Assembly (NCBI GenBank): GCA_037044905.1 | Contig: JBAOKB010000136.1 | Location: 62,001-126,000, forward strand | Source of the DNA: Hortaea werneckii | Taxonomy: Eukaryota; Ascomycota; Dothideomycetes; Mycosphaerellales; Teratosphaeriaceae | Length of the DNA stretch: 64,000 nucleotides | Reading direction: 5' to 3' | Shown here: positions 56,710-64,000 of the stretch, in pieces | How the letters are laid out: every line of letters begins with the position of its first letter | Position numbering within the stretch: position 1 is the first letter of the stretch | Notes under the pieces: model-generated | What the model was told of the DNA's origin: nothing | The model's database searches: none | The model's input: only the letters and a program-made list of their open reading frames with translations | Position numbers and translations under genes: made by a program

Positions 56710-57834
56710 TCTGTCTTTCTTTTTCTTTTTGTCCTGATCGCTCAATTGCTGCTGAAGTTGCAAGTCGTCATGGGAGTCGCTCTTGCCGTTCCGGTTTCGC
56801 AGTGGAGGTGATGAGGCTACTGGGTCAAGGCACGTGCATGCGGTTTCAGAAGAGGCGTACGATTCGCTGTGCCCGGTCTGAGGCGATGCACAGGCGGAGT
56901 TGCTTAGTGAGGTCTAATCATTCGACCAGAAAAGAGCCGTAAAGCCGTGAATCGCTGATTAGGTAGGTCCGGAGGTAGGCGAGAGATTGGTGCTTCTGAC
57001 GTGAGGCAATAATAATGTTTTAAACGGGAAACTCGTCAGAAGCGCAATGCAGCGAGCGACGGGAGTTGGACAGGCAGGCAAATTATTTGTTTCAGGTCTT
57101 GCAGGCTGGATGAGCCAGGGTTATGTTACGTAGAAGTAGAGGGGATGGCGAAACATGAAGGCAGTAGTTTGCTGGCGGGATGCAGGAGGATGTACATGAT
57201 GCACTCTACTCCGAGACGCAGGAACCGGGCTTGACGCACGAGAATTGCATGGCATACGCCCATATGATTGGAGCGCAAAGATAGTAGTGCCGCAGGAGAG
57301 AGGCTTGCATTCGCGGGCGAGTGGTGGGCTGTGTGGCTGATTGATTACCTACCTAGGTACCTATGTAGGTAGGTAGTGGGGTTACGATCGGCGTCGTATT
57401 TCGGAAACCTAGCCACACCTCAGCCTTCCAACTCTTCCATGCCGACGAGAAATGTAACCGGATGCTAACCCTGACCCTAACGAGCCTCGAAGAACTACAT
57501 AGTACTGCGAAAAGGAGCTTGGGAAGATGGGAAAGAAAGTCACAACCCTAACCCTGCTCCCAAGAAGATGAACCCCCGAGGTCGGCCGAAGGCAGTCGCC
57601 GAAAACTTCCGACGAGAAACATTGCCGAGCTGGGGAGCTGTCCCAGGGCAGGGCAGTCGGGAGGACTTTGCCTGGGGAAAGATTGTGTAGTAGCAACTAC
57701 AATTATTATTCTCTTCCCCTTCTCGCACTCCTCCTCTTGCCGTGTTGGAGCCATTGTCGCCCCACCCCCTGCGTCACCACCTACCTATCTAGGGAGGGAA
57801 TCGGTCTCAGAATATACCCACCACAACCGCCATC
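56710..57834. promoter_or_regulatory. Divergent promoter region Chs4-like / fumarase
   Basis: 1125 bp between two divergent starts. Notable motifs are a near-palindrome built from ACCTACCTAGG and CCTATGTAGGTAGGT at 57347-57376 and telomere-like CCCTAA units at 57473-57480 and 57543-57554. Confidence 0.5.
56742..56771 (-). other. Upstream ORF in the Chs4-like leader
   Basis: ATG ACG ACT TGC .. AAT TGA, nine codons and a stop, ends 32 bases before the main ATG at 56709. If the leader includes it, it may reduce translation of the activator. Confidence 0.5.
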
Positions 57835-59576
57835 ATGTTGCGTACCGCTGCTCCTCGGTCAATCCCTTCGCGCCTCTCATCGTCACATGCTGCTGCGAGA
57901 GCTCCCACTTCCTCCACTCTCCCCGCAGCAGCACGCCGAAGCTTCGCTGCCATCACTACTCCCAGACAATCGCTCCGCCAACCGCTCAGAGTCCAGTCCG
58001 GAAGATCAACCGCAATCCCCACTACCACCAGCGCCTACCGCACCTTCGCAACCACTTCGAGCAAGATGGCCGGCCAGACACGAACCGAGAGCGATGCCTT
58101 TGGTGAGATTCAGGTGCCGAGCGACAAGTACTGGGGTGCTCAGACCGAGCGTTCCCTGGAGAACTTCAAGATCAACCAGCCGCAGGACCGCATGCCGCCG
58201 CCGATTGTGAGAGCCTTTGGTGTCCTCAAGGGTGCAGCAGCGACGGTGAACATGAAGTTCGGATTAGGTGAGTGTCACCAGGAAGCCAGAGCACAATCGA
58301 GAGCATGGCTGGGACAAACATGAAGCGGCTGCACTCTAATTCCTTTACTAACGCGCAACTTCCATCTAAAGACCCCAAGCTCGGTCAGGCCATCCAGCAG
58401 GCCGCCAGCGAAGTCGCCTCCCTGAAGCTGGTGGACCACTTCCCCCTCGTCGTCTGGCAGACCGGCTCCGGCACCCAGTCCAACATGAACGCCAACGAAG
58501 TCATCTCCAACCGCGCCATTGAGATTCTCGGCGGCACCATGGGCACTAAGAAGCCTGTCCACCCCAACGACCATGTCAACATGAGCGCCAGCTCCAACGA
58601 CACCTTCCCCACTGTCATGCACATTGCTGCTGTGCTCGAATTCGAGGAGCAGCTTCTCCCCGCCCTCAAGGGTCTGAGAGATGCTCTGCAGGCCAAGGTG
58701 GACGCTTTCGAGCGCATCATCAAGATTGGCCGTACGCACTTGCAGGATGCCACCCCATTGACTCTCGGCCAAGAATTCTCGGGCTACGTCACCCAGCTTG
58801 ACTACGGCATTGCTCGTGTCGAATCCGCTGTCCCGCGTCTGCGCTTGCTCGCTCAGGGCGGCACAGCTGTTGGCACCGGCCTGAACACCTTCAAGGGTTT
58901 CGCTGAGGACATCGCCTCTGAAGTCTCCAAGATGACCGGCCACAAATTCGAAACTGCGCCGAACAAGTTCGAGGCTCTGGCCGCCCACGATGCCATCGTC
59001 GAGGCCCATGGACAGCTCAACACTCTGGCCACCTCCCTGTTCAAGATCGCACAGGACATCCGTTTCCTTGGCTCCGGTCCCCGCTGTGGCCTCGGTGAGC
59101 TGAAGCTTCCGGAGAACGAGCCGGGCAGCTCTATCATGCCAGGCAAGGTCAACCCCACCCAATGTGAGAGCATGACGATGCTCTGCACCCAGGTCTTCGG
59201 CAACCAAGCCGCCGTCACTTTCGCCGGCTCCCAGGGCAACTTCGAACTCAACGTCTTCAAGCCAGTCATGATCCGTAACCTCCTCCACTCTTCCCGCCTC
59301 CTGACCGACGGCATGAACTCCTTCCGCTCGCACCTGGTTGAGGGTCTCGAGGCGGACGAGACGCGCATCGCCAGCTTGCTCAAGGAGAGCCTGATGCTTG
59401 TCACCTGCCTGAACCCAGTCATCGGATACGACATGGCCTCCAAGGTCGCCAAGAACGCCCATAAGAAGGGCACCACCCTCAAGGAGTCCGCTATGGAGCT
59501 GAAGGCGCTCAGCGAGGAGGACTTTGACAAGACTGTGAGACCGGAGCTCATGGTCGCTCCTAAGGACAGGAAATAG
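57835..59576 (+). CDS. FUM1: Fumarate hydratase, class II
   Basis: Exons 57835-58267 and 58372-59576 join in phase 1 to give 545 residues. Residues 1-77 are an Arg/Ser-rich amphipathic mitochondrial presequence; an in-frame ATG at codon 78 (MAGQTRTESDAFGEIQV) starts the catalytic core, as in yeast Fum1. Class II signatures are complete: TGSGTQSNMNANEV, HPNDHVNMSASSND, GRTHLQDATPLTLGQEFSGY and the fumarate lyase signature GSSIMPGKVNP near residue 396. The enzyme hydrates fumarate to L-malate in the TCA cycle, with a cytosolic pool used in DNA repair and amino-acid metabolism. Antisense frames over this gene are GC-driven artefacts. Confidence 0.97.
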
Positions 59577-59924
59577 AAGTATCGTCCCTGTACGATTTGT
59601 AGAGTGTATAGATGAAAAGCATTCTTAGCCATTTACTTTTGTAAGCTATCGGCTTTTTCCACCTGACTAAATCTCATCCAACAAAAGAGTGGGCAGCATG
59701 GGATTAGAGGTAGCTGCCGCGCGCCATCCCTGAGTATCAAGCGGTCAAAGTGACACCAAGTAGACGCATTCAGGACAACGGAAGATACTGAAAGCAGTTC
59801 GTGAGAAGTATTCTTGCCTTGCGACCTAAATAGCTTGCCACATTCAGGATACGCCCGTCAGTGAAGGTTCCATCAGCCACCAGCAGTGCCCAAAACACCT
59901 AGCTGCGATCTCAAACATTCGCGC
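59577..59924. terminator. Convergent 3' region
   Basis: 348 bp between convergent stops of fumarase and the NmrA-like gene. It should contain both polyadenylation regions; no sharp signal was identified. Confidence 0.4.
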
Positions 59925-60839
59925 TCAAGCGCGTGCCCTGATCAGCTCCTCAACATCCTTCTCATCTAATTCAGTAACGCCCACCAACGCATTATCATTC
60001 TTCTCCGTGAAATCCCCACCGAACCCTTCACCGTAAATGGCAACCTTCAAGAACCCGATCCCCCATCCAAGCCAATTCGCAGGCTCCCTCTCAAAGTTCG
60101 CAAACGCTTCCTTCTGGACCTTCTCACACTCGCTCTCAGTAACCTCCCACCGCTCGCCTCCAACGACCCGCTTCGCCATCTCAAGAAGCCGGTTCTGCGT
60201 CAGCCCCGTCCCATGTAACCTGACCGAACGATTCGCCGTCTGCTCCAGGTGTTGCAGCACTCCGACCGTGCCGTGCGCGACTTGTGCTAATGTCGTCGTC
60301 GTGAAAGGTCGGTTGCCGCCGTCGTAGATCTCCATCTTCCGCCCTGATACATCTAGTAGGAACTTGACGTCCAGTCCCCAGTCGAGGAACGCATTGTTGA
60401 AGACGAAGGTATACGTTGTCGTCTTCCCCTCATCGTTGCTCTGCTGGCGGCATTTGGACTGGATGTACTGTTCCAGCTCGATCTTTTCTGCGTAGACGGG
60501 GAGGGCTCTCGCTTTGGGGTTCTCGAGATCGCATCCGAATTCTGAGGGGATGATGCGTTGGACGTTCGCGGCGATTGCCGCATCGATCAGGAGTTTCTGT
60601 TGGTCGATGGCGGATGTCGTGATGGTTGATATCAAAGCTTCTTGGCCAGCGAGGGCGGATTTGAGGCTTTCGATGTCGTGGTACTCTACTTTCTTGACTT
60701 GGACGTTACTTGGGAATAAGTGAGTGCTTGTCGGCCGTGTGAGTACTGTTACAGTGAAACCAGCTCCGAGGAGGGCTTGTAGCATTGGAGCGCCTAGAGC
60801 TCCGGTGGCACCGGCTAGTGCTACTTTCTTGATGGCCAT
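59925..60839 (-). CDS. NmrA-like / isoflavone reductase-family NAD(P)-binding protein
   Basis: Single-exon 304-residue frame from ATG 60839. The N-terminal Rossmann motif is VALAGATGALGAPML (GxxGxxG), followed by LTRP, the NmrA-type VEYHDIESLKSALAGQEALI and STITTSAIDQQKLLIDAA, then RIIPSEFGCD with the PSEFG signature, and FNNAFLDWGLD. This is the PCBER/NmrA_like subfamily of atypical SDRs, which bind NAD(P) and act as reductases or as redox sensors of transcription factors. No catalytic substrate can be read. A TATA box (TATATATA) lies ~115 bp upstream. Confidence 0.9.
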   Translation of the reverse strand: MAIKKVALAGATGALGAPMLQALLGAGFTVTVLTRPTSTHLFPSNVQVKKVEYHDIESLKSALAGQEALISTITTSAIDQQKLLIDAAIAANVQRIIPSEFGCDLENPKARALPVYAEKIELEQYIQSKCRQQSNDEGKTTTYTFVFNNAFLDWGLDVKFLLDVSGRKMEIYDGGNRPFTTTTLAQVAHGTVGVLQHLEQTANRSVRLHGTGLTQNRLLEMAKRVVGGERWEVTESECEKVQKEAFANFEREPANWLGWGIGFLKVAIYGEGFGGDFTEKNDNALVGVTELDEKDVEELIRARA

Positions 60840-61286
60840 TGTCGTGTAGTGATTTGGACGTGCTGTTGGGAAAGAATTGAGGGAAAGAGTTGAAAATTGA
60901 AAGCTTGGGCAGGTTGTCCGAGAGCTTTTGTGGTCGTAGGTCTTCTCAAGAAGTATATATATTTCTGTGAGCCCGGATTTAAGAAAGGGTCATATTAGCA
61001 ATCATTAGATCCGGTTGCAGTAGTAGCACCGTGACAGTCTTGGACGATCTGCTCCAAAGGCCTGAACACTTGCACTTCAACCGTGCTCGAAGCGTCAGCT
61101 TATCAAACGTACAGCAAGGTATCTAAAGTCGGCCGGAGTTTGCTGTCGAGACAAGGCGGAATGCTGTCCGCTTGATGATTCAGCGCCGGAGGTAATCCTA
61201 CTATGTACTATGTAAGGGAGAGCCTAGTTGCTAGATCTAAATACTATTGCCTTTTGCGTAAAGGCAAGCGTCGTTTTTGTCTCTCG
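60840..61286. promoter_or_regulatory. NmrA-like promoter region
   Basis: 447 bp between the NmrA-like ATG and the HET stop, with the TATA box near 60954-60963. Confidence 0.45.
60953..60963 (-). promoter_or_regulatory. TATA box of the NmrA-like gene
   Basis: AGTATATATATTT on the plus strand, so a TATATATA element on the gene's strand about 115 bp before its ATG. It is one of the few clear TATA boxes in the window. Confidence 0.55.
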
Positions 61287-63359
61287 CTACTCGAGGACAA
61301 TTACTTGAAGCTTGTCGATCAGCTGCTGCATCTCTAGAGAATTGTTGTTCCAATCCATGCAGGGCTGAGTAGAGAGACCAAAATCGTTCCTCCGTAGGCT
61401 TCGGTCAACATCACCGCCTAGCGCTTCGACGAGAGTAGTCTTTGCGAGATAAGCGTCGCCTAAGATAGTGTAGTGTCCACTCTCAAGAGGCCGAAGGACA
61501 AAAGGGTATGGCGCTCCGGCAAACAGACACAACCGATCTCCTACATTCGCATTCTTTGGCAACCAGCTAATGTCTCTTCGTCCGTCTTGGACGATCTGTC
61601 CAATCTTGCGGTCCCGATCGAGACCATCGACCTCCAAACTCATCATATAAGGAATGATACGGGTGGCTAAGAGCTCATTGTTTTGAGCCTCCAGAATGGG
61701 ATCGGTTTCATATCCGCTCGTTTGACGTAGTACTGGCACAATTTCGTTGATCTTGCCACACCGGCGAGAGCTACCCTTGTGAGGCACTTCCCCGAGGTTG
61801 CATGTAAGAAAATTCAAAAACTCTGGTGTCGAGACAAAGGCATCACCCGCAAGCTTGTGGCACGTGGAGTACCAGGTCGTGAAGACGCGGATGCTAAAGT
61901 CATGTGCAGATTGCCACGGCCAAGACGAAGACGCCTCGGCCTCGAAAGCAGTGATCGTCGCAAAACATAATCCTCTCATCAGCAGGAAGCTTCCCTTGAC
62001 CGCGATGACGCTTTGTTTACCTAGATTATCTGAAGGGACGAAAAGAGCTCGCTCATGGCGTGCCGCGTCATAGCAGTGCAGCTTGTTTCGAGATGCTCTC
62101 GTTAGACCACCGAAAGGTGGGACCCACGATGGCGTGCTAAGTAGTGAAGATCCTGTGTTCCCAGTACTAATGAGGGCCAGCATCGCAGAGGGGCCCAGAC
62201 CTTCTTGCGGCGAAGGATGCAGGATGCATTGCTCGGCAAATCTCCGATAGACCTGGGCGGCGTCCAGCGTATAGTCCACTCGCCATGTTTCGAGCGAATG
62301 CAATGCCAATATTGCATTCAGTGCGAATATTCTATCGCGTGGATCGTAGCATTGACGCTCAGATGTAAGCGCAAGAATCTCCAAAGCCTGCCCGCAATGG
62401 AATACGGAGGGTATGGCGCGGATGAAGACCTCATGGCACGCATCAAATCGATCGGTCATACCCTGCGAATTGTAACCTTCCAGTCTGTCGGCCATGACGG
62501 AAAATGTGGTAAATCTCCCGAGAATCCTAGCGAGGTATAGGCAGAGGCGTCGAAGGTATTTCCATTCGGCAAAATGAGTACCACAATAGATCCAAGTAAT
62601 CCGTTCGTAGGTTCCAGCTGAGACCACTTCTTGAACGACCCACAGACGAGAGAAGTAGGGCTTCCGTAATAAACCATCGGTGGCCGAGGCCCACTGTCTG
62701 CCAAAAAGGGTTGCACCGCCTTCTGGCCCTTCTTCTGGCCGCTGTCGATCGCAGCAACGACAGCTTTTCATCCTCTTGAGCGCTTCCGAGAAGGTGTGTA
62801 AGAAGGACGCTCCCGTTACCTCCCTCTCAAGGTCGTGCTCGATCTCCTCGTAAGCCGCTAAGGCCGTGAAAGCTATTATGTCTGCTGGAGTGTCCTCTCC
62901 TAGCCACACTAGGACGCCTCTGGACGCCGCGTAGATGGCCGACATTCCAGCAACTTGGATGGATTTTTCCTCATCATCATCTTGATTAATGCATGTAGCG
63001 TCAGCCCACAATCGACGGTGCCGGTCGTGAAGACGAAACCGTTGAAGAGCCGCATGCAAGGAGGTGGTAATTTGAATGCAGGCACCACCAGAGATGCTGA
63101 TAGTCCTTGGCTTTGCCGATGAATCCCAGGCATAAGATATAGCCTCAAAGCATTGGGGCGAAGTACATTGCGGATAGGCACTAGCACAAGCTTCTGCTTC
63201 CGACAAAAGCACTGCTTCGAAGCAGCCGATGAGTGGCGATGTGTCAGAGCCCGGGTATAGACATAGCACTCGTATGAAGCCGTCCGCTAGTCCCTCATAA
63301 CTGTATCGCTCTTGTCGGACAGCTAGACTTGTGTCGTTCGTCCGATTAGCCCCGTCCAT
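61287..63359 (-). CDS. HET-domain protein (heterokaryon incompatibility)
   Basis: Single-exon 690-residue frame from ATG 63359 (MDGANRTNDTSLAV); the frame opens four codons earlier with TTG only. The HET domain blocks are present: CFEAISYAWDSS, SLHAALQRFR, RRLWADATCINQDDDEEKSI and GMSAIYAASRGVLVWLGED, then the downstream pattern RLWVVQEVV and DPRDRIFALNAIL. HET proteins trigger cell death on fusion of incompatible hyphae and are often diverse between strains; no NACHT, WD40 or other partner domain is fused here. The C-terminus is unremarkable. Role inferred from family. A possible partner frame lies next to it at the right edge. Confidence 0.93.
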   Translation of the reverse strand: MDGANRTNDTSLAVRQERYSYEGLADGFIRVLCLYPGSDTSPLIGCFEAVLLSEAEACASAYPQCTSPQCFEAISYAWDSSAKPRTISISGGACIQITTSLHAALQRFRLHDRHRRLWADATCINQDDDEEKSIQVAGMSAIYAASRGVLVWLGEDTPADIIAFTALAAYEEIEHDLEREVTGASFLHTFSEALKRMKSCRCCDRQRPEEGPEGGATLFGRQWASATDGLLRKPYFSRLWVVQEVVSAGTYERITWIYCGTHFAEWKYLRRLCLYLARILGRFTTFSVMADRLEGYNSQGMTDRFDACHEVFIRAIPSVFHCGQALEILALTSERQCYDPRDRIFALNAILALHSLETWRVDYTLDAAQVYRRFAEQCILHPSPQEGLGPSAMLALISTGNTGSSLLSTPSWVPPFGGLTRASRNKLHCYDAARHERALFVPSDNLGKQSVIAVKGSFLLMRGLCFATITAFEAEASSSWPWQSAHDFSIRVFTTWYSTCHKLAGDAFVSTPEFLNFLTCNLGEVPHKGSSRRCGKINEIVPVLRQTSGYETDPILEAQNNELLATRIIPYMMSLEVDGLDRDRKIGQIVQDGRRDISWLPKNANVGDRLCLFAGAPYPFVLRPLESGHYTILGDAYLAKTTLVEALGGDVDRSLRRNDFGLSTQPCMDWNNNSLEMQQLIDKLQVIVLE

Positions 63360-63685
63360 AGGTACAAACAATAAAAATTGCCTAAGATAATAGTAAGAGA
63401 TGAGAATCCCTGGAGAGCAAGCTCAACGATACATATTGCAGTACATAGTAACTCCTCGCTTACCTTAGTAAGCGAAGCTTTATCTTTGAACTTGCTCTAC
63501 TTCGTTCTCGAGATTGACATCCCACAGGACGATCAATATCCAAACTAGAAAGGTAAGGTAGGTAGGCATCCCGGCGACTGTAGATTCCATCATCTCGAAA
63601 CACCTGCTGCGCAAAGAGAACAACTTAGGCTTCCTCAAAACGACGGACTGTGCCAGGCAAAACTCGATCCGACCTGCAATCCTTC
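63360..63685. other. Intergenic, possible promoter of HET gene and upstream exon of the edge frame
   Basis: 326 bp. AAGGTAAGGTAGGTAGGCA at 63550-63568 and an AACTTAG acceptor-like site near 63628 could belong to an intron of the edge gene, but no first exon could be placed. Confidence 0.3.
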
Positions 63686-64000
63686 ATGCGAATCGTCCGT
63701 GCCTTCATGTCTTTGACGGGAAATTCCAAAAATGTACTTATCCGAAAGGACTCTTGCGGGCATTTGCTTGCCTTCGACAATCTGCGCTTACCGAAAGGCA
63801 ACGAACAAGGCAGCAATCTGAACCTTGGAAATCGCTCTGTGGGTCAATTTGGAGGTGTAGTGTCCGCTGGTAGTAGACAGATGCTCTTCTGCTTCGACTC
63901 ATTCGACGAGCAAAACGTTGGCTACGTGGAGTATAGAGCAAGACTGCGAGCTGCACCACCTGCCTCTGCCGCCATGATCAGTAGTCTGAGGCCGAATGCA
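63686..64000 (+). CDS. Truncated open frame at the right edge, function unknown
   Basis: From ATG 63686 the frame reads MRIVRAFMSLTGNSKNVLIR and continues without stop to the window end (RLPKGNEQGSNLNLGNRSVG, then FDSFDEQNVGYVEYRARLRA). Composition is coding-like, and the antisense frames are less natural. In frame upstream it extends to a TAG at ~63626, which may be a splice acceptor. The protein is not recognised; neither start nor end is firm. It is divergent from the HET-domain gene. Confidence 0.38.
   Translation, partial: MRIVRAFMSLTGNSKNVLIRKDSCGHLLAFDNLRLPKGNEQGSNLNLGNRSVGQFGGVVSAGSRQMLFCFDSFDEQNVGYVEYRARLRAAPPASAAMISSLRPNA

Noticed and set aside
58275..59462. 395-residue antisense frame over fumarase
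   Set aside because: Codon-bias artefact of a highly GC3-biased conserved gene on the other strand.
63738..63959. 73-residue minus-strand ORF at the right edge
   Set aside because: Arg/Ser-rich shadow; the plus-strand frame over the same DNA is longer and more natural.
1..64000. CRISPR arrays, rRNA, tRNA and intact transposons
   Set aside because: No spaced direct-repeat array, no clear tRNA T-loop/box B with matching acceptor stem, no reverse transcriptase, integrase or transposase motif was seen by reading; a tRNAscan or profile search could still find something missed.

Overview
The window is nuclear DNA of a filamentous ascomycete (Pezizomycotina). Genes are single-copy with short spliceosomal introns: GTRNGT-type donors, an RCTRAC-like branch site and a YAG acceptor. 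The gene set includes a NIMA kinase, SRP receptor alpha, Yif1, Ubc13, a Chs4/Skt5 protein ending in CVIM, an HSP12-like protein, Zn2Cys6 regulators and a HET protein. A Dothideomycete is likely, from gene style and the introner-like repeats, but this is inference. No prokaryotic, viral, CRISPR or intact transposon feature was recognised. Several automatic ORF starts are not ATG; starts given here were checked to be ATG. All exon borders are read by eye from splice signals and phase.

Layout. 0-3.3 kb: a partial disordered protein and UBC13 (minus). 3.7-7.3 kb: a WDR59/Mtc5-like SEACAT/GATOR2 subunit (plus). 7.6-9.5 kb: a decayed or unresolved gene holding two blocks of a ~110-bp tandem repeat whose units carry a 5' splice site, branch site and AG. 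11.1-13.0 kb: a NIPA-type membrane protein. 14.7-17.3 kb: SRP receptor alpha. 17.7-19.3 kb: Yif1. 20-22 kb: a doubtful small secreted protein and a BLOC-1 CNL1-like coiled-coil protein. 23.0-24.4 kb: a secreted CE2-type SGNH esterase. 24.7-26.0 kb: a frameshifted DUF6594-like gene. 26.8-35.7 kb: a metabolic stretch with a type-I glutamine synthetase-like enzyme, an SDR, a Zn2Cys6 regulator and a membrane-anchored epoxide hydrolase-like enzyme, plus two small candidate genes. 36.1-38.2 kb: an ankyrin/BTB protein. 39.2-41.8 kb: NIMA kinase. 41.8-47.9 kb: gene-poor, with coding remnants only. 48.0-49.3 kb: a Zn2Cys6 regulator. 51.3-51.7 kb: an HSP12-like protein. 52.7-56.7 kb: a Chs4/Skt5-like chitin synthase activator. 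57.8-59.6 kb: fumarase. 59.9-60.8 kb: an NmrA-like reductase. 61.3-63.4 kb: a HET-domain protein. 63.7 kb to the edge: a truncated open frame.

How the genes relate. Most are housekeeping genes with no operon-like logic: secretory pathway (SRP receptor, Yif1), wall synthesis (Chs4-like), cell cycle (NIMA), DNA damage tolerance (Ubc13), TORC1 control (WDR59/Mtc5-like) and the TCA cycle (fumarase). The only set that looks like a small pathway is 26.8-35.7 kb, where the regulator and the epoxide hydrolase-like gene share a 339-bp divergent promoter. Noncoding DNA is notable for long poly-G/poly-C runs, some inside introns, and for the introner-like tandem repeat, the most unusual feature seen.
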